Shown: positions 1-7,483 of the stretch, one piece after another
Numbering within the stretch: the first letter of the stretch is position 1
Layout: every line of letters starts with the position of its first letter
Position numbers and translations under genes: made by a program
The notes under the pieces: generated by a model
The model's database searches: none
Told to the model about the DNA's origin: nothing
What the model saw: the letters and a program-made list of their open reading frames with translations, nothing else
Origin: Chloroflexota bacterium
GTDB lineage: Bacteria > Chloroflexota > Anaerolineae > Anaerolineales > Villigracilaceae
Assembly: GCA_016235425.1 (NCBI GenBank)
Contig: JACRLC010000100.1
Coordinates: 1 to 35,560 of the forward strand
Direction of reading: 5' to 3'
DNA length: 35,560 nucleotides

Positions 1-420
1 TGAAGCATTGAGAACAATTTCACCTAGCTTTGCAGGTTTTGTATCCCATCGAACATTTTGTTCGTAATTTGCCCATTCTGGGAAATTATTTGTAAGTGCC
101 TGGTTTAGTTCTTCCTCTGTTACTCCCCAGGCAAAGATTTCATCACTGCTTAGGACATACAGTTTCCCATCTTCGTTGACAATCGTGCAACCGGGCGGGG
201 TGCCAGGTTCAGGAGTGGCGGTAAGGGTGTTCGTCTGTGTCGGTGTAATCGTATTGGGGATAGACGGCGTGACAGCAACAGTAGGCGTCATGGGAGTCAA
301 GGTGAAGTATGGGGTGTAATTGGGGGACGCGGTCGGTTGAATCCCACCTTGCCCGATGCAGGAGGTCGCGTTAAGAAGAATTAGTACAAGAAATGCAAAG
401 AGCAGGAGCTTGCGGTTCAT
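1..420 (-). CDS. Lipoprotein of unknown function (3' end outside window)
   Basis: The minus strand is open from an ATG at 420 to the left edge, giving 140 residues without a stop, so the C-terminus is missing. The start has a good Shine-Dalgarno (GGAGAAGGA, about 4 bases before the ATG). Residues 1-21 form a lipoprotein signal: MNRK, a hydrophobic core, then NATSC with the lipid-accepting Cys at residue 21. A Thr/Pro-rich linker (about residues 27-75) follows, then a more ordered part with the motif VNEDGKLYVLSSDEIFAWGV. It should be exported and anchored on the outer face of the membrane. I do not recognise the C-terminal domain, and no function is assigned. Confidence 0.7.
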   Translation of the reverse strand, partial: MNRKLLLFAFLVLILLNATSCIGQGGIQPTASPNYTPYFTLTPMTPTVAVTPSIPNTITPTQTNTLTATPEPGTPPGCTIVNEDGKLYVLSSDEIFAWGVTEEELNQALTNNFPEWANYEQNVRWDTKPAKLGEIVLNAS

Positions 421-759
421 ACATCCTTCTCCGGTAATTGTAAATATCTGTCTATTAGCAGTACTTAATTCTGCCCACCCGCACAACTTACCCACCGCGT
501 AAACTTTACCTGAAATGATTGTAGCAAAAAAAACGTCTGTGTCAACATAAATTACAATATTGAAAAGCGAGTAGTGCAGTGTATGCTTACGGCAAATCAT
601 CTTGAAATCGCAATCTCGTTTCAATTCGCCTGATGCGCAAGGCATTGAGATAAGCGAATGTAGATTACTCGACGAGTGTTCGCAATGATATACAACAGTC
701 GACAGCCTCGTGATAGGAAATGAGACTTTCGGCTTGTCATTTTATTAGCGGAGGTCAAC
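421..759. other. Intergenic region, divergent promoters expected
   Basis: This 339-base gap lies between two divergently read genes. It is AT-richer than its surroundings (for example around 520-560) and must contain promoters for both, but I cannot pick a convincing -35/-10 pair. A 75-codon minus-strand frame at 621-848 overlaps the next gene, is rich in Arg and Ser, and is not believable. No RNA gene or repeat was seen. Confidence 0.4.
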
Positions 760-1257
760 ATGACAAACAAATCAGCATTACAACGACGGATTCGATTCCT
801 GCTTCTCTTTTTTGCCTTTGCTCTCACTGTGAGCGGACTGACAGCCATTCCTTTGCGGTGGGAACTTGATTTGCTCGATCAATGGTTTGGAGTAAATTCA
901 TTCATGTCACAGATATGGCCGTCCATGGCGGAATGGATCAGCCGCGTGAATAACAGCGTTCAGAATGGCTATGGACAATATCCATTGCTTGCGTATGGCA
1001 CAGATTGGCTTGCTTTTGAACATGTGGTCATTGCGGTTGCGTTTATTGGGCCATTGCGTGATCCCGTGAAAAACATCTGGGTGATTGAGTTTGGGATGGT
1101 TGCCTGCATCCTCATCATTCCCTGGGCGCTGATATTTGGAGTGGTGCGCGACATTCCTCTGTTTTGGACATTGATTGATATGTCTTTTGGGATTTTCGGC
1201 TTCATTCCGTTGTGGTTGGTTCGAAAAGATATTCTTCGTTTGCAAACAATGACCTAG
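760..1257 (+). CDS. Hypothetical polytopic membrane protein
   Basis: A 165-residue protein starting at an ATG preceded by GCGGAGG with 5-6 bases of spacing. The N-terminus is basic (MTNKSALQRRIR), followed by a first membrane segment (about residues 12-32), a soluble loop rich in Trp (residues 33-80), and about three hydrophobic segments between residues 88 and 155 (WLAFEHVVIAVAFIG, VIEFGMVACILIIPWALIFG, WTLIDMSFGIFGFIPLWLV). It ends in a short basic tail. I do not recognise the family. It stands alone, with a divergent lipoprotein on the left and the ferredoxin gene about 125 bases downstream. The length and segment pattern make a real integral membrane protein likely. Confidence 0.65.
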   Translation: MTNKSALQRRIRFLLLFFAFALTVSGLTAIPLRWELDLLDQWFGVNSFMSQIWPSMAEWISRVNNSVQNGYGQYPLLAYGTDWLAFEHVVIAVAFIGPLRDPVKNIWVIEFGMVACILIIPWALIFGVVRDIPLFWTLIDMSFGIFGFIPLWLVRKDILRLQTMT

Positions 1258-1382
1258 ACCAAAATCATCCGCTTTTTTATTACAAAATTTGCCAAACATA
1301 AGACGATAGTCAATTGACGCGCAAAATGCGAGGGAGTACCTTAAGCACGCAAAATCTCAAGCTTCAAAAAGGAACACATCCC

Positions 1383-1577
1383 ATGTCAATGAAGATCCTG
1401 GAAGAGTGCATCGCCTGCGGCGCGTGCATGCCCGAATGCCCCACTGAGTCCATCAGCGAAGGCGATGGCATTCTCTATGTGATTGATCAGGCCACCTGCG
1501 TCGAATGCGTCGGTCACAACGACTCGCCCAAGTGCGTTTCGGTTTGCCCGGTGGAGTGCATTGTAAAGGCTGAATAG
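1383..1577 (+). CDS. 2[4Fe-4S] ferredoxin, YfhL/Alvin type
   Basis: A 64-residue bacterial-type ferredoxin, a soluble low-potential electron carrier. The first cluster motif is CIACGACMPEC (C-x2-C-x2-C-x3-C). The second is C-x2-C-x8-C-x3-C (CVEC...CVSVC), whose eight-residue insertion between the second and third Cys marks the YfhL/Allochromatium subtype. I chose the ATG at 1383 because AAAAAGGAA lies about 10 bases upstream and family members begin right before the first cluster; the longer frame from 1314 adds 23 unrelated residues. The ATG at 1389 is an alternative. The redox partner cannot be read from the window. The promoter of the following riboswitch overlaps the 3' end of this gene. 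Confidence 0.93.
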   Translation: MSMKILEECIACGACMPECPTESISEGDGILYVIDQATCVECVGHNDSPKCVSVCPVECIVKAE

Positions 1578-1590
1578 TCTGCGGTATAAT
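1561..1590 (+). promoter_or_regulatory. Probable sigma70-type promoter for the riboswitch transcript
   Basis: TTGTAA (1561-1566) and a perfect TATAAT (1585-1590) are separated by 18 bases. Transcription would start near 1597, just before the riboswitch. The -35 element overlaps the last codons of the ferredoxin gene. Confidence 0.6.
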
Positions 1591-1609
1591 TTTTGACAAT
1601 CGAATATTT

Positions 1610-1764
1610 ACCTTCGGGGCAGGGTGAAATTCCCGATCGGTGGTAAAGCCCACGAGCCTCTTTGGGCAGTGACAGTTTCCTTTTTGGGAAACAGGCGCCG
1701 CATAAAGCAAGCATGACCCGGTGAAACTCCGGGGCCGACAGTGATAGTCTGGATAGAAGAAGGT
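1610..1764 (+). ncRNA. FMN riboswitch (RFN element)
   Basis: The conserved RFN core is recognisable: closing stem P1 ACCTTC (1610-1615) with GAAGGT (1759-1764), followed by GGGGCAGGGTGAAATTCCC, then CGGTGGTAAAGCCCACGAGC, and on the 3' side CCGGTGAAACTCCGGGGCCG and ACAGTGATAGTCTGGAT. The variable arm contains its own hairpin (GTTTCC / GGGAAAC, about 1675-1695). These blocks match the established FMN-binding aptamer. An intrinsic terminator follows 45 bases later, so control is probably by premature transcription termination when FMN is bound. The regulated genes are the NMT1/THI5-type ABC importer at 1981-4664, consistent with riboflavin uptake. Confidence 0.96.
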
Positions 1765-1808
1765 TCCTTTGGCTGGCCGTGTGTTCACGCGGACAGGCTG
1801 TTTTGACG

Positions 1809-1840
1809 CCCCGAAAACGAACGTTGTTTTCGGGGTTTTT
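1809..1840 (+). terminator. Intrinsic terminator of the FMN riboswitch
   Basis: A perfect 10-bp stem CCCCGAAAAC (1809-1818) / GTTTTCGGGG (1826-1835), a 7-base loop, and TTTTT (1836-1840). It lies between the aptamer and the first importer gene, the usual place for the expression platform. I did not work out a clear antiterminator pairing. Confidence 0.85.
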
Positions 1841-1918
1841 CGTCTCAGCCGCCTCACGCGTGACCTGTGGCCTGTCCTCACGCCCCGCGGTTTAATCTCT
1901 GCGAGGCGATTTTTTTTC

Positions 1919-1969
1919 GGAGTCCAACGACTCCTGTCGTTGGTGCAAAGTCGGGAGACTTTGCACTCC
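1919..1969 (+). repeat. Twin-hairpin dispersed repeat, copy 1
   Basis: The outer arms GGAGT (1919-1923) and ACTCC (1965-1969) enclose two perfect 7-bp hairpins: CCAACGA-CTCCTG-TCGTTGG (1924-1943) and GCAAAGT-CGGGAG-ACTTTGC (1945-1964). The hexamer loops are complementary to each other, allowing one G-U pair. The same architecture with different stem sequences occurs at 24909-24963 and 26731-26784, both inverted relative to this copy. Here the element ends 11 bases before the permease start and takes the place where a Shine-Dalgarno would be expected. Confidence 0.85.
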
Positions 1970-1980
1970 AAACAACCAAC

Positions 1981-2769
1981 ATGACATCACCTACCCTCCG
2001 TAACCTCCCGCGCGTTGCCAGCAAGAATCGTCACTGGCTGGGGCTTGGTTCCCTGCTTCTCGGTTTGTTTTGCTGGTGGCTGGCCGCGCGTGTTTCCGGC
2101 CTGCCCGCCTTCATTCTGCCATCCCCATCGGATGTGTGGACGCGCTTCATCAAGGCTTTGCTGGATGGCAGTCTGTTCGTCCATACGGGGGTGACGTTGC
2201 TTGAGATCCTGCTGGGGTTGGGGACGGGTGTTTTTCTCGCGACGGTTTTAGGTTATCTTGTAGCCAAGTCGCGGGCACTGGAACGCGCGCTTTCGCCGTA
2301 TCTTGTGGCGAGTCAGGCGGTGCCGCTGGTGGCGATTGCTCCGTTGCTCGTCATCTGGTTTGGGCCGGGGATGTTCTCGAAGATGTTGATCTGCGCGTTG
2401 ATTGTGTTCTTTCCCGTTTTGGTCAATACGGTTGTGGGTGTTCGCGCTGTGCCGCCAGCCCTGCATGACTTGATGCGTTCGTTACGCGCCTCGCGGCGTG
2501 AGATTTTGATCAAACTCGAAGTGCCTGCGGCTTTGCCTGTATTCCTTGGCGGGCTTCGCATCGGTGCGACACTTTCGGTCATCGGCGCGGTGGTAGGCGA
2601 GCTCGTCGGCGCAGATAGCGGACTTGGATTTCTCATCAACGTGGGACGCGGTCAATACGACACGGCGCTGGTCTTTGTAGCGGTGTTCACGCTGATTGCA
2701 CTGGCGTTGATGTTGTATGGCTTTGTGATTCTGTTGGAGAAGAAGTTTTTGAATTGGCAGGAGCGTTGA
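1981..2769 (+). CDS. ribX: Riboflavin ABC importer, permease subunit (RibX-like)
   Basis: A 262-residue inner-membrane permease of the binding-protein-dependent transport family related to SsuC, TauC and ThiX. About six hydrophobic segments are visible; the first is GLGSLLLGLFCWWLAARVSG near residue 20. The ATPase-contacting EAA loop is around EVPAALPVFLGGLRIGA (about residues 180-197). The ATG at 1981 fits the family N-terminus; the frame is open back to a GTG at 1867, but the extra residues are encoded by the repeat. There is no Shine-Dalgarno before 1981. Being first behind an FMN riboswitch and followed by a THI5-like binding protein and an ATPase matches the described RibXY riboflavin importer of Chloroflexi. 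The substrate is inferred from regulation, not from binding residues. Confidence 0.88.
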   Translation: MTSPTLRNLPRVASKNRHWLGLGSLLLGLFCWWLAARVSGLPAFILPSPSDVWTRFIKALLDGSLFVHTGVTLLEILLGLGTGVFLATVLGYLVAKSRALERALSPYLVASQAVPLVAIAPLLVIWFGPGMFSKMLICALIVFFPVLVNTVVGVRAVPPALHDLMRSLRASRREILIKLEVPAALPVFLGGLRIGATLSVIGAVVGELVGADSGLGFLINVGRGQYDTALVFVAVFTLIALALMLYGFVILLEKKFLNWQER

Positions 2770-2818
2770 ACGTCAAATGTTCAATGTTAAACATTCAACA
2801 CATCAAAGGAGATTCATT

Positions 2819-3799
2819 ATGTTACGCAAGTTGGTTTTGATCATGCTTGGGATGGCACTCTTTCTTTCGGCCTGTGGCAGTTCACAGTCCGGGAATGAAG
2901 CGGGGAACTTGGTCCACATTAAACTGCCGCTTGGATATATCCCGAATGTGCAGTTCGCACCGTTGTATGTCGGAGTCGAAAAAGGATATTTCAAGGACGA
3001 GGGGATTGAGATCGAGTTTGATTATTCGTTCGAGACCGATGCGATGGCGCTGGTGGGCGCAGGTGAGTTGCAATTCGCGGTGGTTTCGGGCGAGCAGATT
3101 TTGCTGGCGCGCGCGCAAGAGCTGCCCGTGGTGTATGTGGCGGCGTGGTATCAGCAATATCCTGTGGCGGTGGTATCGAAAGCCGAGCAGGGAATCCTGA
3201 CGCCCGCAGATTTGAAGGATAAAAAGATCGGCCTGCCCGGTTTGTTTGGCGCGAATTACATTGGGTTGGATGCGCTGCTGTTTTCCGCGGGTCTGACGGA
3301 AGCGGACGTGACGCTCGACTCGATTGGTTTCAATCAAGTGGAAGCGCTGGCAACAGACCAGGAGCAGGCGGTTTCGGTGTATGCCGCGAATGAGCCGGTG
3401 CAGTTGCGCGCGCAGGGTTATGAGATCAATGAAATCCTTGTGGCCGATCATGTGCAGTTGGCGTCAAACGGCTTGATCACGAATGAAAAGACGATTGCTG
3501 AAAATCCCGAACTCGTGAAGAGCATGGTCGCGGCGCTGGTGAAGGCGTTGGAATATACGATTACGAATCCGGATGACGCGTATGAGTTGAGCAAGGCGCA
3601 CGTGGAAGGTCTTGCCGATGCGGACGAGGCCGTGCAAAAGGAAGTGCTGGCGCGTTCGATTGAGTTGTGGCAGGCCGAGCGTGTGGGTTTGTCGGATATG
3701 CAAGCGTGGGAGAATATGCAGGATACGCTGCTCAAGATGGGGCTGCTCACTGAGGCGTTGGATTTGAGCAAGGCGTTTACGAACGAGTTTGTGCCGTAG
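2819..3799 (+). CDS. ribY: Riboflavin ABC importer, substrate-binding lipoprotein (RibY-like)
   Basis: A 326-residue NMT1/THI5-like solute-binding protein. Residues 1-19 are a lipoprotein signal ending in LSAC, so the mature protein should be tethered outside the membrane and hand ligand to the permease. The motif LPLGYIPNVQFAPLYVGVEK, followed by GYFKDEGIEIEF, is the typical N-terminal lobe of this family; GLPGLFGANYIGLDALL lies in the usual ligand-cleft region. The ATG at 2819 was chosen because AAAGGAG precedes it by 7 bases and it starts the signal peptide; an upstream in-frame ATG at 2777 has no such site. The gene lies about 50 bases after the permease and shares its riboswitch. Riboflavin as ligand is inferred from the FMN riboswitch; a thiamine-precursor ligand would be the alternative for this fold. 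Confidence 0.88.
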   Translation: MLRKLVLIMLGMALFLSACGSSQSGNEAGNLVHIKLPLGYIPNVQFAPLYVGVEKGYFKDEGIEIEFDYSFETDAMALVGAGELQFAVVSGEQILLARAQELPVVYVAAWYQQYPVAVVSKAEQGILTPADLKDKKIGLPGLFGANYIGLDALLFSAGLTEADVTLDSIGFNQVEALATDQEQAVSVYAANEPVQLRAQGYEINEILVADHVQLASNGLITNEKTIAENPELVKSMVAALVKALEYTITNPDDAYELSKAHVEGLADADEAVQKEVLARSIELWQAERVGLSDMQAWENMQDTLLKMGLLTEALDLSKAFTNEFVP

Positions 3800-3809
3800 T
3801 TACGTGTGG

Positions 3810-3852
3810 CGTGTTGCGTGTTCCGTTTATGTGTTACGGAACACGCAACACG
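3810..3852. repeat. Intercistronic 17-bp hairpin
   Basis: A perfect 17-bp stem, CGTGTTGCGTGTTCCGT (3810-3826) / ACGGAACACGCAACACG (3836-3852), with a 9-base loop, between the binding-protein and ATPase genes. No T-run follows, so it is more likely an mRNA-stabilising hairpin or repeat than a terminator. Confidence 0.75.
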
Positions 3853-3890
3853 AATTAAGTATGGCGCGTATTTTACGCAGGTTTATTGAG

Positions 3891-4664
3891 ATGACAGTTT
3901 CCAAATTCCCCATCCTCACAGTTCAGGATTTATCCGTTGTCTTCCCGGATAACAACGGCGGATTGAACGCGCTGGATGACGTTTCGTTTGAGGTTTGTCC
4001 GCAGGAGTTCATTTGTTTTCTCGGGCCGTCGGGTTCGGGCAAGACGACGCTCCTGCGAATCCTCGCGGGGCTTTTGCGACCCACTGAGGGACAGGTGCAT
4101 TTTGTCCGCAGTCAGCAGCCGAAGATTGGCATGGTCTTTCAGCAGTCCAATCTCATGCCGTGGCGCACGGTGATGGACAACATCAAGCTTCCTCTTGAAC
4201 TGGAGGGGATGGGTGAATCGAAGGCGCGCGTCCGCGCGCAGGAAATGATCGAATTGGTTGGACTTCAAGGCTTTGAGGACAACTGGCCCCGGGATTTGTC
4301 CGGTGGGATGGCGCAACGCGTGGCCCTGGCCCGGGCGCTCATCCATGACCCTGACCTGCTCCTGCTCGATGAGCCTTTTGGGTCGCTGGATGCGATCACC
4401 CGCGAACGCATGTGGACGGAGTTATCCCGCATCTGGCAGGCGCGCCAGCCCGTCACAGACGGGCCAGGAAAGACGGTCATCATGGTGACACATTCGATCA
4501 ATGAGTCGCTGTTTCTGGCGGACCGTGTGCTGGTGCTGACGCAGAGACCGGGCAGGGTCAAACTGGATTTGAAAGTTGATCTACCGCGTCCGCGCAAGGA
4601 GGATATTCGTTACACCCCGCATTTTGGGAAACTGGCGCGGAAGTTGAGAGAGGCGATTGAGTAA
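3891..4664 (+). CDS. Riboflavin ABC importer, ATPase subunit
   Basis: A 257-residue ABC ATPase of the nitrate/sulfonate/taurine (SsuB/TauB) type that would power the RibXY-like importer. Visible motifs are Walker A GPSGSGKTT, the Q-loop region MVFQQSNLMPW, signature LSGGMAQRVALARAL, Walker B LLLLDEPFGSLD and the H-loop VTHS. I prefer the ATG at 3891 (MTVSKFPILTV) as it best fits the family N-terminus; the in-frame ATG at 3861 is possible, and neither has a strong Shine-Dalgarno. It is the third gene of the riboswitch-controlled unit and is followed by a terminator at 4672-4711. Confidence 0.9.
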   Translation: MTVSKFPILTVQDLSVVFPDNNGGLNALDDVSFEVCPQEFICFLGPSGSGKTTLLRILAGLLRPTEGQVHFVRSQQPKIGMVFQQSNLMPWRTVMDNIKLPLELEGMGESKARVRAQEMIELVGLQGFEDNWPRDLSGGMAQRVALARALIHDPDLLLLDEPFGSLDAITRERMWTELSRIWQARQPVTDGPGKTVIMVTHSINESLFLADRVLVLTQRPGRVKLDLKVDLPRPRKEDIRYTPHFGKLARKLREAIE

Positions 4665-4671
4665 AGTATCA

Positions 4672-4711
4672 GCCCTGCAAAGATTCGTGACTTTGCAGGG
4701 CCGATTATTTT
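4672..4711 (+). terminator. Intrinsic terminator after the importer operon
   Basis: GCCCTGCAAAG (4672-4682) pairs perfectly with CTTTGCAGGGC (4691-4701), followed by a T-rich tract ending in ATTTT (to 4711). It lies 8 bases after the ATPase stop. The following 200 bases up to 4915 contain no convincing gene. Confidence 0.75.
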
Positions 4712-4915
4712 ATGGTACAACCACTTCAATGGATGGAACAGGAATCGGGGAAAGCATTTGATCCATTGGTAGTAGAAGCGTTTTCAACAATTGCAGATGG
4801 TTTTTGATATTCGAGTAACAATGCAGGCGGTAAGACCCGGAGAACAAATTCACGTATAAATGGTGTATAAACGCGAACGAACTCAACGATGATGCTTACG
4901 AAACGGGAGTAGTCA

Positions 4916-5860
4916 ATGAACAACCTGTCTGCTATTGAGGTCCTGGGCCTGCACAAATCCTTCGGGGAGAATCGAGCTGTGCAGGGCGTCAGTTTTGATG
5001 TACAGCAAGGCGAGATTTTCAGCCTGCTTGGTCCGAATGGCGCGGGCAAGACAACCACGATTTCCATGTTGTGCTGTCTGTTGCGCCCGGACGATGGCGA
5101 CGCGCGCGTGATGGGGCACTCCATCCGGGAAGATGCCATGGGAGTCAAGTCTGTGCTGGGGGTGGTTCCTCAGGATCTGGCGTTGTACGAGGACCTGACG
5201 GCGCGTGAGAACCTGGCTTTCTGGGGGAAAATGTATGGGTTACGCGGATCAGCCCTCAGGTCACGCGTGAACGAGGTGTTGGATGTCATCGGCCTGAGTG
5301 ACCGGGCCAATGAACGGGTGGGCAAATATTCGGGCGGAATGAAGCGGCGTGTCAACATCGGTGTGGCGCTTTTGCACAAACCAAAAGTCATTTACATGGA
5401 TGAGCCGACAGTCGGAATTGATCCGCAGTCGCGGCGCAACATTCTTGATAGCGTCGTCGCGTTGAAGGATCAGGGGATGACCGTGCTTTACACCACTCAT
5501 TACATGGAGGAAGCCCAGGAACTTTCCGACCACATTGCCATCATGGATCACGGCAAGATGATCGCCTGCGGCACGCACGATGAACTGGTGAGACTGGTGG
5601 GCCACCAGACGCGCATTGACCTGACGCTGAATGTGGAGGCCGGAAGTGTGATGGTTGAATGGCGGGCCCTGGAAGGAGTGGAGCGCGTCATCGCTGAGGA
5701 GGACAGGATCAGCGTGCTTGTGGAAGACAGCAACCGCGTCCTGCCGCGTTTGTTCGAGGCGGCCACGCGCCGATCCGCCCGCATCACCTCCGTGGATATC
5801 CGCGAGCCAAACCTGGAAGCCGTGTTCCTGCACCTGACCGGCCGCGCCCTGCGCGATTGA
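4916..5860 (+). CDS. ABC-2 type exporter ATPase
   Basis: A 314-residue ATPase of the DrrA/CcmA-like class that energises ABC-2 exporters. Motifs: Walker A GPNGAGKTT (about residues 39-47), Q-loop GVVPQDLALYEDLT, signature YSGGMKRRVNIGVALLHKP, Walker B VIYMDEPTVGID, H-loop TTHYMEE. The C-terminal 85 residues match the extension of this class, ending LEAVFLHLTGRALRD. The ATG is preceded by GGGAG at suitable distance. Two ABC-2 permeases lie downstream on the same strand, so the three probably form one efflux or export pump. The cargo cannot be read from sequence. Confidence 0.93.
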   Translation: MNNLSAIEVLGLHKSFGENRAVQGVSFDVQQGEIFSLLGPNGAGKTTTISMLCCLLRPDDGDARVMGHSIREDAMGVKSVLGVVPQDLALYEDLTARENLAFWGKMYGLRGSALRSRVNEVLDVIGLSDRANERVGKYSGGMKRRVNIGVALLHKPKVIYMDEPTVGIDPQSRRNILDSVVALKDQGMTVLYTTHYMEEAQELSDHIAIMDHGKMIACGTHDELVRLVGHQTRIDLTLNVEAGSVMVEWRALEGVERVIAEEDRISVLVEDSNRVLPRLFEAATRRSARITSVDIREPNLEAVFLHLTGRALRD

Positions 5861-5862
5861 TT

Positions 5863-5942
5863 CCGTCATTGCGAGCGAAGCGAAGCAATCTCATGTTTCG
5901 CGGAGATTGCTTTGTCGCAGCGAACGCTTCTCGCAATGACGG
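5863..5942. repeat. Palindromic dispersed repeat (GTCATTGCGAG type)
   Basis: The outer arms CCGTCATTGCGAG (5863-5875) and CTCGCAATGACGG (5930-5942) are perfectly inverted. The inner arms GAAGCAATCTC (5882-5892) and GAGATTGCTT (5903-5912) are also complementary. This is a MITE/REP-like sequence known from many bacterial genomes. It fills the gap between the ATPase and the first permease. A degenerate relative lies at 19965-20065. Confidence 0.85.
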
Positions 5943-5955
5943 TTGAAAGATAATT

Positions 5956-7263
5956 ATGAAAATCATTGACATCGCTCTTAAAGACCTGACGCGTTCCTTT
6001 CGCAGTGCGTTCGCAGTCATCTTCATGTTCGGGATTCCACTGCTGGTGACGGGCATGTTCTATTTCATGTTCGGCAGCATTGCCAGCAATGGCGGGTTCA
6101 ACCTTCCAAAGACAAAAGTCGTAATTGCCAACCTCGATGAAGGCGGGCCCAAGTTCCAGGTCAACCCGAAAAATATCCCCGGCGGCAAGGAAGCGGAGAC
6201 GATGGGCGACCTGGTCGTCAGCATCCTGCAAAGCGAGGAAATGGCGGACCTGATCGAGGTCTCGTTCGCGCCGGACGCCGAGGCGGCTCGCGCGTCCGTG
6301 GACAGCCAGGCCTCCCAGGTTGCGATCATCATCCCGCCGGATTTTTCCGAACAGTTCGCGGACCTGGAAGAAGGGGAGGCGGTCATCGAGTTTTATCAGG
6401 ATCCCACACTGACCATCGGGCCGGCCATCATGCGTTCCATCCTCAATCGCTTCATGGACGGGATGGCGGGCGTCAAAATTGCCGTAAACGTGTTCCTCGA
6501 TGAAGCCGACACAAGCGACTACGCCCTGACCAGCCTCGTTGTCCAGCAATATCTTGATACCTCCCTGGCGCTGACGGAGGACTTGGAAGGGGAACTGCTG
6601 GATGTGCGCGCCCCGTCCAGCACACCACAGAGCGAATCGGCTAACAGCCAGAATCTTCTGCTTGGCATCATCAGTCCCATCATGGGCGGGATGATGGTCT
6701 TCTACGCCTTCTTCACCGGCACCTCCACCGCCGAAAGCATCCTCAAAGAGGAGGAAGAGCACACCCTGCCGCGCCTGTTCACCACCCCCACATCCCAAGC
6801 GACCATCCTGAGCGGCAAACTCCTGTCCGTGTTCCTGACCGTGTCCGTGCAAGTCGTCGTGCTGATTGTCGCCGCGCGCTTGATCTTCGGAATCCAATGG
6901 GGAGACTTCCTGCACGTGGCTTTGATGGCCGCGGGAATAATTTTTGGCGCATCCTCGTTCGGCATCTTCGTCAATTCTTTTCTGAAAAACACCAGACAGG
7001 GCGGTGTAATTTTTGGCGGAGTACTGACCGTGACCGGCATGGTCGGCATGATCAGCATCTTCGCCATGAACTCGCCAAATGCCGCGCGCATGGGAGATAC
7101 CGTCTCGTTGCTGGTGCCTCAAGGCTGGGCCATACGCGGCTTGATGCAGGCAATGAACGGACAGCCGTTCAGCAGTGTGTTGATCAACACACTGATCCTG
7201 TTTGTGTGGAGCGCGGCCTTCTTCGCCATCGGCGTATGGCGCTTCAATAGGCGATATGTGTAA
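5956..7263 (+). CDS. ABC-2 type exporter permease 1
   Basis: A 435-residue membrane subunit of the ABC2_membrane_3 class. One membrane segment is near the N-terminus (residues 15-36). A large extracytoplasmic domain follows (about 37-230, with IANLDEGGPKF and VAIIIPPDFSEQFADLEEGE, typical of this fold). The C-terminal half has about five segments with the family-type block ILKEEEEHTLPRLFTTP. The protein ends close to the membrane after NRRYV. It follows the ATPase by 95 bases, most of them repeat. It probably pairs with the second permease as a heterodimer; the substrate is unknown. Confidence 0.9.
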   Translation: MKIIDIALKDLTRSFRSAFAVIFMFGIPLLVTGMFYFMFGSIASNGGFNLPKTKVVIANLDEGGPKFQVNPKNIPGGKEAETMGDLVVSILQSEEMADLIEVSFAPDAEAARASVDSQASQVAIIIPPDFSEQFADLEEGEAVIEFYQDPTLTIGPAIMRSILNRFMDGMAGVKIAVNVFLDEADTSDYALTSLVVQQYLDTSLALTEDLEGELLDVRAPSSTPQSESANSQNLLLGIISPIMGGMMVFYAFFTGTSTAESILKEEEEHTLPRLFTTPTSQATILSGKLLSVFLTVSVQVVVLIVAARLIFGIQWGDFLHVALMAAGIIFGASSFGIFVNSFLKNTRQGGVIFGGVLTVTGMVGMISIFAMNSPNAARMGDTVSLLVPQGWAIRGLMQAMNGQPFSSVLINTLILFVWSAAFFAIGVWRFNRRYV

Positions 7264-7300
7264 AAAAGAGATTTAGCACTTCCCATTTCCACCAGTAATC

Positions 7301-7455
7301 GGCGGTCGAGCAGCCCGAAGCGTTCTTCCCTGCACCGAACGCAGGACGGTGTGCTGAGGGCGTATCGAGACCACCACTTTCAAGCAAGGAATTTTTCGTT
7401 TTCTTGCAGCTTGGTGGTCTCGATACGGCGGACGAACACCGCCTACTCGACCACC
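7301..7455. repeat. Nested inverted repeat between exporter permeases
   Basis: CGTATCGAGACCACCA (7361-7376) is the exact reverse complement of TGGTGGTCTCGATACG (7412-7427). Outer copies of GGTCGAG / CTCGACC (7304-7310 and 7448-7454) extend the symmetry. It fills most of the 220-base gap between the two permease genes and could fold as a long hairpin in the mRNA. Confidence 0.8.
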
Positions 7456-7483
7456 GGAAAATGATAAGAATTAAGAGAACACC

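Noticed and set aside
1314-1382. N-terminal extension of the ferredoxin
   Set aside because: No such extension in this ferredoxin type, and the ribosome site supports the start at 1383.
1867-1980. 38-residue extension of the permease
   Set aside because: It is encoded largely by the twin-hairpin repeat and has no ribosome site; however the start at 1981 also lacks one.
4726-5148. Minus-strand frame of 140 codons overlapping the exporter ATPase start
   Set aside because: More than half is antisense to conserved ATPase motifs, and no independent coding sign is visible.
5866-7122. Long minus-strand open frame (418 codons) opposite ABC-2 permease 1
   Set aside because: It is antisense to a clear permease gene, rich in His, Gln, Asp and Arg as expected for a shadow frame, and lacks a ribosome site.
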